Shown one piece after another: positions 1 through 8,840 of a stretch of DNA of 64,000 nucleotides. The notes beneath the pieces were generated by a model that searched no databases, was not told the DNA's origin, and was given only the letters and a program-made list of their open reading frames with translations. A program made the translations under genes and the position numbers. Source of the DNA: Microvirga mediterraneensis (lineage in GTDB: Bacteria; Pseudomonadota; Alphaproteobacteria; Rhizobiales; Beijerinckiaceae); NCBI RefSeq assembly GCF_013520865.1, contig NZ_JACDXJ010000001.1:434001-498000 (forward strand). Reading direction: 5' to 3'. Position 1 is the stretch's first letter. Each line of letters opens with the position of its first letter.

Positions 1-1
1 C

Positions 2-2074
2 GACGTGCGCGCCTGGTCTCCGGACCATCCCAACCTCTACCGTGTCCGCCTCGAGTTCATCCGCAACGGCGAGGTGAAGGACGAGATCGCGGACAATTTC
101 GGATTCCGCTCCATCGAAACGCGCAACGGCAAATTCTATCTCAACGGCGAGCCGCTCTACCTGCGCTCCGCTCTCGACCAGGACTACTATCCGGACACGA
201 TCTGCACCGTGCCGTCCGTGGAGTTCCTGGAAGATCAGTTCCGCAAGGCCAAGGAGCTCGGCCTCAACTGCCTGCGCTGCCACATCAAGGCGGCCGATCC
301 GCGCTACTACGAGGTGGCGGACCGGATGGGCATGCTCATCTGGACCGAGCTGCCGAACGGCGGCATGGCCACGGACCGCTCCCGCGGGCGCAAGGAAAAG
401 CTGCTGAAGGGCATCGTCGACCGCGACGGGAACCATCCCTCCATCGTGATCTGGACGATCATCAACGAGAACTGGGGCGTCGACCTCGTCAACGACGCGG
501 ATCACCGCGACTGGCTCAAACGCACCTTCGCCTGGCTGAAGGCCTACGATCCGACGCGCCTCGTGGTCGACAACTCGCCGCTCGCGCCGAGCTTCCACGT
601 GGAATCCGACATCGCGGATTATCACTTCTATGCCGCTTATCCCGATCACCGCGCGGCGTGGGACCAGTTCGTCGACGAGCTCTCGGGCCGGGCCTCCTGG
701 CTCTACTCGCCTCACGGCGATGCGGTCATCACCGGGCGCGAGCCGCTGATGTGCTCGGAGTTCGGCAATTGGGGCCTGCCCTATCCGAAGGACCTGCGCG
801 ACGCCAAGGGCGAGGAGCCCTGGTGGTTCGAGACAGGGCACGATTGGGGCGAGGGCGTGATGTATGCCCACGGCGTCGAGAACCGCTTCTCGGACTGGAG
901 CCTCGACCGTGTCTTCGGCGACCTGCGCCGCTTCGTCATCGCGGCCCAGTGGCAGCAGTTCCGCGCCTTGAAATACGAAATCGAATCCATGCGCCGGAAA
1001 CCGAACCTCGCCGGCTACGTCATCACCGAACTGCACGATTGCCATTGGGAATCCAACGGCCTGCTCGACATGCGCCGGAACCCGCGCGTGTTCCACGAGC
1101 TGTTCCACATCGTCAATTCGGACACGGTGATCGTGCCGAAATGGGAGCGCGCATCCTATTGGGCGGGAGAGACGGCCTCCCTGGGCCTCGCCATCGCCCA
1201 CGGGGCCGGGCCGGTTCTGGAGAACTGCAAGCTGGAGATCACACTCTGCGGCGAGAGCCAGGTGATCGACCTGCCGCGCCTCGAGGCCCCGGACCTGCTC
1301 GATCTCGGCCGCATCGAGATCCGCCTGCCGGAGATGGACGAGCCTTCGCTGCGGCGCATCGGCCTGGACCTGCGCACGGCGGACGGACGCGTCGTCGCGC
1401 ATAACCACCACGACATCGCGATCCATCCCAAGCGCACGCGGCCGGTTCATGCCCGCGAGCTGGTGTGGTCGCCGGACGAGGACATTCGCGAGCGCTTCCG
1501 GGCTCTGGGCTACACCATGGCCCGCGCTTTCGAGGAATCGACCCTGATCGTATCGCGCACGCACAACAAGGCCATTGCGGATCACGTGCGCGCAGGCGCC
1601 AAGCTTCTGCTCCTGCCGGAAGAGGACATGACTCTCTACCCGTTCTTCCCGCACTGGCAGGCCGTGCGGGTGCAGGCTCGCGCCGGCACTCTCTGGTCGG
1701 GCGATTGGGCGTCGTCCTTCGGCTGGCTGCGGCGCTCGGGCCATTTCGCCCGCTTCCCGTCGGGCCCGCTGCTCGACGAGACGATGGACCGGGTGCTGCC
1801 GGATTACGTGATCGCCAATTGCAACCTGCTCGATTTCCAGGCCCGCGTGTTCTCCGGCCTCGTGGTCGGCTGGATCCACAAGCCGGTCGCGCTCGGCGTC
1901 GAACGCTCCTACGGCCGCGGCCGCCTGGTGGCCTCGACCCTGCGCCTGTTCCGGGACGAGCCCCTCGCCGACCCGACCGCCACGGTGCTGACCGATGCCC
2001 TGGTCGAGCTGGCCGTGGAATCCCGCGCCGCACGCCTCGAGGAAGCAGTCCGGGCGGCGGAGGCTGCGGCTTAG
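2..2074 (+). CDS. Glycoside hydrolase family 2 protein (5' end outside window)
   Basis: The frame is open from the first base, so the N-terminus (sugar-binding domain) lies upstream of the window. The visible part starts near the end of the GH2 immunoglobulin-like domain and continues into a TIM barrel. The acid/base glutamate sits in the INENWG motif (codon at 467-469) and the likely nucleophile in CSEFGNWG about 97 residues later, both typical of GH2 beta-galactosidase, glucuronidase and mannosidase enzymes. The last 200 or so residues look like an alpha/beta domain (VRAGAKLLLLPEED) rather than a standard GH2 tail. No signal peptide can be judged. The substrate cannot be assigned. It faces the minus-strand polysaccharide cluster across a shared terminator, so a role in trimming a related glycan is only inference. 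Confidence 0.85.
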   Translation, partial: DVRAWSPDHPNLYRVRLEFIRNGEVKDEIADNFGFRSIETRNGKFYLNGEPLYLRSALDQDYYPDTICTVPSVEFLEDQFRKAKELGLNCLRCHIKAADPRYYEVADRMGMLIWTELPNGGMATDRSRGRKEKLLKGIVDRDGNHPSIVIWTIINENWGVDLVNDADHRDWLKRTFAWLKAYDPTRLVVDNSPLAPSFHVESDIADYHFYAAYPDHRAAWDQFVDELSGRASWLYSPHGDAVITGREPLMCSEFGNWGLPYPKDLRDAKGEEPWWFETGHDWGEGVMYAHGVENRFSDWSLDRVFGDLRRFVIAAQWQQFRALKYEIESMRRKPNLAGYVITELHDCHWESNGLLDMRRNPRVFHELFHIVNSDTVIVPKWERASYWAGETASLGLAIAHGAGPVLENCKLEITLCGESQVIDLPRLEAPDLLDLGRIEIRLPEMDEPSLRRIGLDLRTADGRVVAHNHHDIAIHPKRTRPVHARELVWSPDEDIRERFRALGYTMARAFEESTLIVSRTHNKAIADHVRAGAKLLLLPEEDMTLYPFFPHWQAVRVQARAGTLWSGDWASSFGWLRRSGHFARFPSGPLLDETMDRVLPDYVIANCNLLDFQARVFSGLVVGWIHKPVALGVERSYGRGRLVASTLRLFRDEPLADPTATVLTDALVELAVESRAARLEEAVRAAEAAA

Positions 2075-2093
2075 CGCATCACATCACACATCG

Positions 2094-2127
2094 AAAAGGC
2101 GGCCAGAGCATTCTGGCCGCCTTTTTT
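2094..2127. terminator. Bidirectional rho-independent terminator
   Basis: A perfect 10-bp stem (2098-2107 with 2112-2121, GGCGGCCAGA/TCTGGCCGCC) has a 4-nt loop, is preceded by AAAA and followed by TTTTTT. It lies between the converging GH2 gene (ends 2074) and GH1/RmlD gene (ends 2146), so it can stop transcription from both sides. Confidence 0.9.
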
Positions 2128-2145
2128 GTTGCCGTTGTCTGGATT

Positions 2146-4320
2146 TTACTCTGCGGCGATCTTCATCGCGTCGTCGGACCATTCCACTTCGCTGTCGATG
2201 AAGAACCGGTCGAGAGCGCCGTCGAGGCGCGGCATGAGGATGCCGCGTTCCGTGAAGAGGGCCGTGTTGAGGGCCGGAAGATCGCCCGTATCCATCACGA
2301 GGCCCGGATCGAAGCCAGCGCGTTCCGCCGCCATGACGGCGAGATGGCGCCAGGAGGTTTCGCCGATATTGGCCATATGCCAAATGCCCGTGCCGCCGTC
2401 GATCAGGAGATCGAGCGAGGTGTTCACGAGGTCCGGTACATAGGTGGGCGACACCACGTCGAGGCTTGCCTTCACGCCCTCGCCCTTGCTGAGGGCATTC
2501 AGGATCGACCAGACGAAGTTGTAGCGGTCCCACGGGCTGAAGAAGGCGCTCGTGCGCAGGACGAGAGCCTTGTCGTGCGCTGCCAGAACTCTGCGCTCCG
2601 CCTCGGCTTTGCTCTCGCCGTAGACGGTCGTGGGATTGACCTCATCGCTCTCCACGTAGGGCCGTCCCAGCGTTCCGTCGAACACGAGATCGGACGAGAA
2701 GGTCACGAGGGGGATGTCGAGATCCGCGCAGGCCCGCGCCAGCACCTCCGCCCCGGTGGCGTTCTCTCGGAAGCAGGCCTGCCTGTCGTTTTCGGCTTCC
2801 ACCACGCGCACATACCCGGCCGTGTTGATCACGGCCCAGGGGCGATGGCACGCGAGGGCCTCGGCGACGCTCTTCGGATCGGCGATGTCCATGTCCTGGC
2901 GCGAGAGCAGCACATGGTTGAGACCGCGGAAATCGCACAGGCGGGAATAGGCGCGGCCGAGCGTTCCCGTGGCCCCCGTGATCAGGAGCTGCCGCGGGAC
3001 ATCAGCGAGCCAGCAGGATTTCGATTGCCGCGCGGGCGGCTTGTAGAACCGGATGTCGCGCTTCCACCAGCCGGCTCGGTCGAGCACCGGATGATCGAAG
3101 GTGCCGGTCGTGGCAAGTGCTTGTGCCGCATGGGCAAGCGCCGTGCGGCGCGGACGGGGAGCGCGCACATCGAAAGGGCCCGGCTCGTAGAAGGCGTCGC
3201 GGCGCGTCAGCAGGCTGTTCCAGTCGACGGCGCCGTAAAGAGACCAGATTGTCACGGCCCGGATATCGGCGCCCTCGTCGCGCAGGGTGTTGACGTCGTT
3301 CCAGACTTCCATGAGCCAGCGCAGCTGATCGTCACGGGAGCTGCCGTGATGCACCTCCGTGACCGCGATGGGGCGCCTGTAGCGTTCCCACACCTCGCGC
3401 AGGCGGGCGGCCGGTCCTAGATCGGACGATGGCAAAGGCATGCGGACGGCTTCGGCATCCGCATATCGATGCCGGCCGTTTCCGCCCCAATGATGCTCGG
3501 GATAACGGGCCATGCGCTCGTCGAGATAACGCTCGCTCGTCAGGTAATGATTGATGCCGATGATGTCGGGCGCGGCATCCGCTTCGAGAAAAAGCTCAAG
3601 ATCGGCCTGCGCGACGCCATTGTCCAGAAAGATCCGCCACCAGGGATGATTCCGGTCGACCATGCCGCAGAGAAGGTCGAAGCCCAGGAACCGGCGCTGG
3701 TTCTCGTGCTCGGCCTGATAGGCAAGGGCCGGTGTCGAAAAGGTCTTGCCCATGTCGTCCGTCTGCACGAGCTGCGCATCCGGCCGGATCTTGCGGATCT
3801 CGCGCATGGACAGGACGGTGGCCTTGCACTCGTTGACGAGGATCTTGAGGAAAGCCTCGTAGTTCGTGCCGTGCGGATACCAATGTCCGTACAGACCCGA
3901 GAACCGCGCGGTCGTGAGCGGCTCGTTGACGGGTGTATAGAGCTCGAGATGCGGATAGCGCCGGGCCACGTTGGCGGCATGGCGCGCCAGCAGCTCCGGC
4001 CAGGCGGGATCGAGCATGTAGGTGTAGTGCGGGCCGCTGCCATGATGGCACAGGCCCGCAATGGCACGGATATCGAGCTTCCGGAGATGCGTCAGACGTT
4101 CGTCGTGCCATGAAAAGTCCGTGCGGTCCGGGCTTTCGGGAGAGATCCTCTCCCAGAGCACCGGGTAGCGCAACGTGCGGATCCCGAGTTCGGCAATGCG
4201 GTCGAGATCCGCGATTCGGTCGTGATGACCCGTCTCCAGGTTTTGATCGCGGTAATCGTCCCCGATTCTCGCGACAGTGCATTCCAGGCCGCCCCAGAGT
4301 TCAAGCGGTCGATTCATCAT
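2146..4320 (-). CDS. Fusion of GH1-like glycosidase and RmlD-type sugar-nucleotide reductase
   Basis: This protein of about 724 aa joins two enzymes. The first ~420 residues form a GH1-type TIM barrel with the acid/base motif TPVNEP and the nucleophile-like motif VTEVHHG. From about residue 440 a second domain starts with the NAD(P)-binding GATGTLG motif and continues as an RmlD (dTDP-4-dehydrorhamnose reductase-like) short-chain reductase with the catalytic YGESK. The ATG at 4320 (or the adjacent one at 4317) is preferred over 4347 because a GGAG ribosome site lies just upstream. It is followed on the same strand by glf and a GT4 gene, so it probably acts in nucleotide-sugar or polysaccharide metabolism. 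Its exact substrates are unknown. Proteins with this domain pair do occur in databases, from memory. Confidence 0.8.
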   Translation of the reverse strand: MMNRPLELWGGLECTVARIGDDYRDQNLETGHHDRIADLDRIAELGIRTLRYPVLWERISPESPDRTDFSWHDERLTHLRKLDIRAIAGLCHHGSGPHYTYMLDPAWPELLARHAANVARRYPHLELYTPVNEPLTTARFSGLYGHWYPHGTNYEAFLKILVNECKATVLSMREIRKIRPDAQLVQTDDMGKTFSTPALAYQAEHENQRRFLGFDLLCGMVDRNHPWWRIFLDNGVAQADLELFLEADAAPDIIGINHYLTSERYLDERMARYPEHHWGGNGRHRYADAEAVRMPLPSSDLGPAARLREVWERYRRPIAVTEVHHGSSRDDQLRWLMEVWNDVNTLRDEGADIRAVTIWSLYGAVDWNSLLTRRDAFYEPGPFDVRAPRPRRTALAHAAQALATTGTFDHPVLDRAGWWKRDIRFYKPPARQSKSCWLADVPRQLLITGATGTLGRAYSRLCDFRGLNHVLLSRQDMDIADPKSVAEALACHRPWAVINTAGYVRVVEAENDRQACFRENATGAEVLARACADLDIPLVTFSSDLVFDGTLGRPYVESDEVNPTTVYGESKAEAERRVLAAHDKALVLRTSAFFSPWDRYNFVWSILNALSKGEGVKASLDVVSPTYVPDLVNTSLDLLIDGGTGIWHMANIGETSWRHLAVMAAERAGFDPGLVMDTGDLPALNTALFTERGILMPRLDGALDRFFIDSEVEWSDDAMKIAAE

Positions 4321-4388
4321 ACACTCCGAGCTATGACTAAAAGGCACTCAACAACTATGCTTAGCGCGGATTGTTCGATGCATTTCGA

Positions 4389-5543
4389 CTAGGAGACCAT
4401 AGCGGCTGAATTCGGCACGACTTTCACTGAACTGGTATCGGCGCCGACCGGCAGGGACTCGTTGATGCGCCGGAAGGTGGCGAGAGCCTGACCGACGATC
4501 TGGTCCATGTTGTAATAGCGGTAGGTCGCCAGCCGGCCGACGAACCACACGTCGGGCGTCGCCAGGGCCAGACGCTCGTATTTCTTGAAGAGCTCCTGGT
4601 TCTCCGCCTTCGGGATCGGGTAGTAGGGGTCTCCTTCAGCGGACGGGTACTCGTATGTGAGCGCCGTCTTGGCATGGTCCTGACCGGTGAGATGCTTGTA
4701 CTCCGTGACGCGGGTGTAATCGTGCGTCTGCGGGTAGTTCACGACGCCCACGGGCTGGTGCCATGTCTTGTCGAGGGTGACATGCTCGAAGCGCAGCGAG
4801 CGATAGGGCAGCTTGCCGAACTGGAAATTGAAGTACTCGTCGATCGGACCCGTATAGATGACGCGGCGATGGGGGACGACGTGCTTGACGTCGTCGTAGT
4901 CTGTCTGTGTCATCACATGGATGTTGGGATGCCTCACCATCTTCTCGAACATCCGGGTGTAGCCATGCTTGGGCATGAACTGGAATTCGTCCGTGAAGTA
5001 ACGGTCGTCCCGGTTCGTGCGCGTCGGCACCCGTGAAGTCACCGACTTGTCGAGCTCCGACGGGTCGAGACCCCATTGCTTGCGCGTATAGCCGCGGAAG
5101 AACTTCTCGTAGAGTTCACGTCCGACAACGGAGACCACCACGTCTTCGGAAGTCCTGATCTCGCCGTTCTTCTCCGCCCGCTCCGCGAACCAGTCCTGCA
5201 GCTGCTCGGACGTGAGGTTCAGTCCGTAGAGCTTGTTGACCGTATCGAGATTGATCGGAATCGGCACGAGCATGTCGTCCACTTCGGCCAGAACCCGATG
5301 CTCGTAGAAGCGCCATTCCGTGAAGCGGGACAGATGGTCGAAGATCTGCTTGGAATTGGTGTGGAAGATATGCGGCCCGTATTGGTGGATAAGCAGGCCG
5401 TCATCGTCGTATCGGTCATAGGCATTGCCACCGATGTGATTGCGACGATCGATCAGAAGGACGCGCTCGTTGCGCTCCGTGGCCAGGCGCTCCGCCAGAA
5501 CGCTGCCCGCAAAGCCAGCGCCGACAATCAACCAATCATACAT
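4389..5543 (-). CDS. glf: UDP-galactopyranose mutase
   Basis: Glf is a flavoprotein that interconverts UDP-galactopyranose and UDP-galactofuranose, the donor for galactofuranose in surface polysaccharides. The 384-aa protein is full length. It begins with the FAD-binding GAGFAGSV motif at residues 8-15, followed by the family signature RNHIGGNAYD and YGPHIFHT, and has the conserved WYxxP-type region (VVNYPQTHDYTR) and the C-terminal FAD contact GRLATYRYYNMDQ. It starts 6 bases after the stop of the upstream GT4 gene, so the two are almost certainly cotranscribed, with the GH1/RmlD fusion next in line. Confidence 0.95.
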   Translation of the reverse strand: MYDWLIVGAGFAGSVLAERLATERNERVLLIDRRNHIGGNAYDRYDDDGLLIHQYGPHIFHTNSKQIFDHLSRFTEWRFYEHRVLAEVDDMLVPIPINLDTVNKLYGLNLTSEQLQDWFAERAEKNGEIRTSEDVVVSVVGRELYEKFFRGYTRKQWGLDPSELDKSVTSRVPTRTNRDDRYFTDEFQFMPKHGYTRMFEKMVRHPNIHVMTQTDYDDVKHVVPHRRVIYTGPIDEYFNFQFGKLPYRSLRFEHVTLDKTWHQPVGVVNYPQTHDYTRVTEYKHLTGQDHAKTALTYEYPSAEGDPYYPIPKAENQELFKKYERLALATPDVWFVGRLATYRYYNMDQIVGQALATFRRINESLPVGADTSSVKVVPNSAAMVS

Positions 5544-5549
5544 TCCAGA

Positions 5550-6767
5550 TCACTCCGCAGGCGTGGTGGCATAGACGGGAAGGGACGAGGCGGGACGGTC
5601 GCTCGCGGTGTCGCCGGTGACATCCAGCATCAGCTTGTGCATGGAAGTCCAGGTCTTGTCCCAAGATCCGGCCGCCAGGTGACGATCGACCTTCGCGAGC
5701 CATGCATCCTTCGGTCGAGAAAGGATCGTCTCGACCTTGGCGACCACCTCGGCGGCGTCCTTGGCGATTTCGACGAGACCCTTGTCGCCGTAAGGCCGCA
5801 CCACGTCTGTGATCGGCGTTGAGACGACCGGCACGCCGGCCGCCAGGAACTCCGGAGTCTTCGTCGGGCTGATGAACTTCGTCGCCTCGTTCAAGGCGAA
5901 GTTCATGAAGCCCACATCCCAGCCCGACAGGTACTGCGGCAGTTCATTGTAGGACTTGCCACCGAGCCAATGGACGTTGGGCCGCTGCGGCAACGTGGAT
6001 GGATCGATCTTCACGACCGGACCGATCATCACGAACTGCCAGTCGGGCCGCAGGTCGGCGACCTCCGCCAGGAGGTCGATGTCCATGCGCTCGTCGACGA
6101 CACCGAAGAAGCCAAGGCGGACATGCGGGATCTTCACCTGATCGTCGGGATCCTTGTCGATGGAGCGCGCCTGGGAAAAATGGTTGAAGTCGATGGAGGA
6201 CGGAAATCCGTGAACGCTGCGGTGGCGATGGCGCTTGGCCTCGTAGAGGCTCATCCCGCCCGTGAAGACCAGGTCGCATCGGGCGAAGAGAGCGTTCTCC
6301 AGATCGAGCAGTTCCTGCGATGCGCCCCGGAAAAGCGAAAGCTCGTCCATGTTGTCGTAGACGCAGAGGTCGCATTCGAGATCGCTGGTGAAGGCCATCG
6401 CCATCGGCGTGTAGTACCAGAACACGCGCGGACCGGCGGCCTCGCGACCGATCAGTTCTTCGATCAGGTCGTGCTGCTCGGCAAGAATATCTTCATGCGA
6501 CAGACCTTCGGGCAGAACCGGTACGGCGATGGTGACGCCCTGCGGCCGGTCGCTTACATCCATATGAGGCGTTGCACCCGCCGTGAAGACCGGTTCCTCG
6601 ATGATCAGAACGTCGTAATGCTTGACGGCCCGGCTGAGGAGATGCTGCGGTCGCTGCCACACGAAATCCCAGCGGAGATGGGAGAAACAGACGAGGAGTG
6701 GTTTTTCTGAACCGGCTTTGACAGGCGAACGAAGGGCATGGGAATGCGTCGTCAAACGCTCGTGCAT
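5550..6767 (-). CDS. GT4-like glycosyltransferase
   Basis: A GT-B fold glycosyltransferase of 405 aa. The N-terminal half carries the motif WDFVWQRPQHLLSR, common in a subgroup of group-1 transferases. The C-terminal half has the nucleotide-sugar binding EX7E-type region SPTKTPEFLAAGVPVVSTP. It has no membrane segment, so it should act on the cytoplasmic face of the membrane. It is the first gene of the minus-strand set GT4-glf-GH1/RmlD, which suggests, but does not prove, that it uses UDP-galactofuranose or acts on the same glycan. About 195 bases upstream are free of genes and should hold the promoter. Confidence 0.85.
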   Translation of the reverse strand: MHERLTTHSHALRSPVKAGSEKPLLVCFSHLRWDFVWQRPQHLLSRAVKHYDVLIIEEPVFTAGATPHMDVSDRPQGVTIAVPVLPEGLSHEDILAEQHDLIEELIGREAAGPRVFWYYTPMAMAFTSDLECDLCVYDNMDELSLFRGASQELLDLENALFARCDLVFTGGMSLYEAKRHRHRSVHGFPSSIDFNHFSQARSIDKDPDDQVKIPHVRLGFFGVVDERMDIDLLAEVADLRPDWQFVMIGPVVKIDPSTLPQRPNVHWLGGKSYNELPQYLSGWDVGFMNFALNEATKFISPTKTPEFLAAGVPVVSTPITDVVRPYGDKGLVEIAKDAAEVVAKVETILSRPKDAWLAKVDRHLAAGSWDKTWTSMHKLMLDVTGDTASDRPASSLPVYATTPAE

Positions 6768-6962
6768 AGCGCCATCCTCAAATACAGGTGTGTTGTCGCG
6801 ATCGGGCGGAAGAACACGGCCCGGGGTGATATAAATGCGATGTCTTTAGTGAAGCGCACCAGCGTTGGGTCGTGGTCGCAATCGATTATAGAACGCGGAG
6901 GAAGCCTTTTGGTTCCCTCTGCGTTCATCTTCGTGAACGGCTATTCATGAATATAGCCAGAA

Positions 6963-7274
6963 TCATTTCTTCTCGAGCAGCAGAGTGCCTTGCTTCTGGA
7001 TGAAGGTCTTGGCCTTCTCTGCAATCATCGCGAGGATCCACGGCAACTGCACTTCGACACGCACCACGTCCTGCATCACTTCCAGATGGCCGCTCACGTT
7101 CTGGCCCATGGCTCCGACACGGAAGTCCATGCGATTGCCGTTCCATGTCTCGTCGATGGATGCGACTTTGTCGCCGAACTGGGATTTCAGGCCCGACATG
7201 CCGCCGTGAAGCCGCCGCATCGCTTCGGCCTGACCGAGATTATGAGGAATCGAGACGACGAGGGGCTTGGCCAT
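6963..7274 (-). CDS. Polyhydroxyalkanoic acid system family protein (PHA_gran_rgn)
   Basis: The 103-aa protein matches from memory the small family linked to PHA granules: it starts MAKPLVVSIPHNLGQAEA and has the conserved WNGNRMDFRVGAMGQNVSGHL stretch in the middle. Family members associate with polyhydroxyalkanoate storage, but their biochemical role is not well defined. It has no signal peptide or membrane segment. A GGAG ribosome site 7 bases upstream supports this ATG. No other PHA gene is visible in the window. Confidence 0.8.
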   Translation of the reverse strand: MAKPLVVSIPHNLGQAEAMRRLHGGMSGLKSQFGDKVASIDETWNGNRMDFRVGAMGQNVSGHLEVMQDVVRVEVQLPWILAMIAEKAKTFIQKQGTLLLEKK

Positions 7275-7328
7275 GGGAATGCTCCACTTTTCAACGACAA
7301 GCGAAGCAGTGCATGTCGGGTTCCCTCG

Positions 7329-7634
7329 TTACAGCATTTCAACCTTGATGGCCCGCATCACGATGGTTTCCTGTTCGAAGCGCCGTTCCAGGTCCGCCCG
7401 GTAGCGCTCCCACCAGACATGATCGAGTTCGCGGGCCATCACCTCGAACACGACGATGTCGTCGTGAGACGTATGACCGCCCTCCTTCCAGACGCCTTCG
7501 GCGGGCGCGCGCGTGAAGCTCGTGATCCCGCCGAACCGCTCCGACAGTTCCTTGCGAACCTTCGCGTACACAGCTCCGTCGAGGCGGCGGCCCTTGTTGT
7601 CGGCGAGCGGCAGCAGAATCTGAACCAGATGCAT
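7329..7634 (-). CDS. Hypothetical protein, about 101 aa
   Basis: A small soluble protein starting MHLVQILLPLADN, with conserved-looking segments RFGGITSFTRAPAEGVWK and DIVVFEVMA. The overall pattern suggests a ferredoxin-like alpha/beta fold, but I do not recognise a named family. The ATG at 7634 is chosen over 7640 because an AGGGG ribosome site is correctly spaced from it. It lies on the same strand as the PHA-related gene, 54 bases upstream of it. Confidence 0.7.
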   Translation of the reverse strand: MHLVQILLPLADNKGRRLDGAVYAKVRKELSERFGGITSFTRAPAEGVWKEGGHTSHDDIVVFEVMARELDHVWWERYRADLERRFEQETIVMRAIKVEML

Positions 7635-7690
7635 CGGCATCCCCTGAGAAGCGCCATCGGTTGGCGCAGGAAAATAGTTCAGGGGATGGA

Positions 7691-7713
7691 AAAGGCGAGG
7701 CCTTGAGCCTCGC
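7691..7713 (-). terminator. Rho-independent terminator after the 7748-8104 gene
   Basis: A perfect 7-bp stem (7695-7701 with 7707-7713, GCGAGGC/GCCTCGC) has a 5-nt loop. On the minus strand it is followed by CTTTTCC. It sits just past the stop of the minus-strand gene ending at 7748. Confidence 0.65.
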
Positions 7714-7747
7714 TTAGCGCATGGGACCCGAAGGACCGTACGATGCG

Positions 7748-8104
7748 CTACGCCTGCAGGGCCGCAAACAGCTCGCGGTCCGATTCGGGCTCTTCCTCGG
7801 CGAGCCTATAGCGGCCCGATGGTTTCGACACGCGCCACGGACATTCCGTCGACGCGTGGAACGCCTCGGAAGGCCGCAGGCGACGGACGCGGCCGTCCGC
7901 CTGGATTTCGTCGATGACGACGAAGCCGAAGATCGTAAGGCGCGTTGCCATGACCTTGGTGGCGCGGTCGCCTGCCGCGATCGGCAGCGAGCCCGCGGCA
8001 TAAACCGCATCCATCAGGCTCCGTTGATCGCGGTGGGGATTCGCCGACGAGCGTGCGCCCGGAAAGCGTATGACATTCGTCGGCTGCGACGATCTCGATT
8101 CCAT
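7748..8104 (-). CDS. Hypothetical protein, 118 aa
   Basis: A soluble protein of 118 aa. After a polar N-terminus (NVIRFPGARS) the central part reads TRLTIFGFVVIDEIQADGRVRRLRPSEAF, and a basic segment RVSKPSGRYRL follows near the end. I do not recognise the family. Its stop codon falls inside an inverted repeat TAGCGCAT/ATGCGCTA (7715-7722 and 7743-7750) whose arms resemble those of the palindromic repeats elsewhere in the window. A terminator follows at 7691-7713. Confidence 0.65.
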   Translation of the reverse strand: MESRSSQPTNVIRFPGARSSANPHRDQRSLMDAVYAAGSLPIAAGDRATKVMATRLTIFGFVVIDEIQADGRVRRLRPSEAFHASTECPWRVSKPSGRYRLAEEEPESDRELFAALQA

Positions 8105-8162
8105 GTAAGCAACCCTTGGTCCCGAATCGGGGCAAGAATCGCCGGAAGGAATTAAGAAGCGC

Positions 8163-8582
8163 CTAATCGAGGAGATGAAGCGACACGTATGCCGTGCCCT
8201 CGGAGGTCAGGCCGAGCGCCTGGGCGGGCCCTTTCGCAAGGTCGATGATCCGCCGGTGGGCGAAAGGACCGCGGTCGTTCACCCGGACGACGACCGAGCG
8301 GCCGTTGGTTTCATTCACGACCTTGAGCCTCGTGCCGAACGGCAGGGACCGGTGGGCGGCCGTCATGTCGGAGGAGTTGAAGCGCTCGCCGCTGGCGGTT
8401 TTGCGGCCATGGAATCCTGGGCCGTACCAGGAGGCGGTGCCGCGCTGAATGGCCGGTCCGGCGTCGATATTGGCTTGTGAGATGGATCCTGTGGTGAGCG
8501 GGTCGTTCGAGGCGGTTGTATTGCAGGCTGCTACGAGAAGAATAGGCACAATTGCGGATGCCCGGGTGAGGATGTTCTTCAA
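8163..8582 (-). CDS. RlpA-like septal ring lytic transglycosylase family lipoprotein
   Basis: The 139-aa protein begins with a lipoprotein signal (lipobox LVAAC, cysteine near residue 20). A short linker leads to a double-psi beta-barrel domain with the RlpA hallmarks GTASWYGPGFHGRKTASGERF, LPFGTRLKV and VVRVNDRGPF. Full-length RlpA proteins cleave naked glycan strands at the septum. This one is short, lacks a SPOR domain, and may only keep the barrel activity. The start is a TTG with a strong AAGGGGAG ribosome site. It is divergent from the carotenoid operon across 258 bases. Confidence 0.88.
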   Translation of the reverse strand: MKNILTRASAIVPILLVAACNTTASNDPLTTGSISQANIDAGPAIQRGTASWYGPGFHGRKTASGERFNSSDMTAAHRSLPFGTRLKVVNETNGRSVVVRVNDRGPFAHRRIIDLAKGPAQALGLTSEGTAYVSLHLLD

Positions 8583-8708
8583 GGACAGTCTCCCCTTCCG
8601 TTTTGGTTGGAAGTGAAACTGAGCCTTAAAAAGGCAAGAATAAGGCGCTTCGGATTTTTATACGTTCGCTCACTCTTCAGAGATGTGAAACTATACCGAG
8701 AAATAGCC

Positions 8709-8736
8709 TGGACAAATGCATTTTCCTTCCTAGATA
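8709..8736 (+). promoter_or_regulatory. Candidate promoter of the carotenoid operon
   Basis: A TGGACA box at 8709-8714 and a TAGATA box at 8731-8736, 16 bases apart, lie about 105 bases before the first gene of the plus-strand operon. The surrounding 258-base divergent region is clearly more AT-rich than the genes. This is a consensus-like reading only. Confidence 0.35.
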
Positions 8737-8840
8737 GCCTGCGTTATGGTTACGATATTTCAGGGCACTTTTTCACCCTCTCGCAATTGTGAATCATTGC
8801 CTCTGGTCATAGGTCGCGGTCGGTCTAGTTCAGGTAGCCG

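Noticed and set aside
1465..3420. 651-aa plus-strand open frame crossing the GH2 3' end and the opposite strand of the GH1/RmlD gene
   Set aside because: It lies out of frame with two well-supported genes, runs through the terminator at 2094-2127, and its composition is that of a high-G+C shadow frame.
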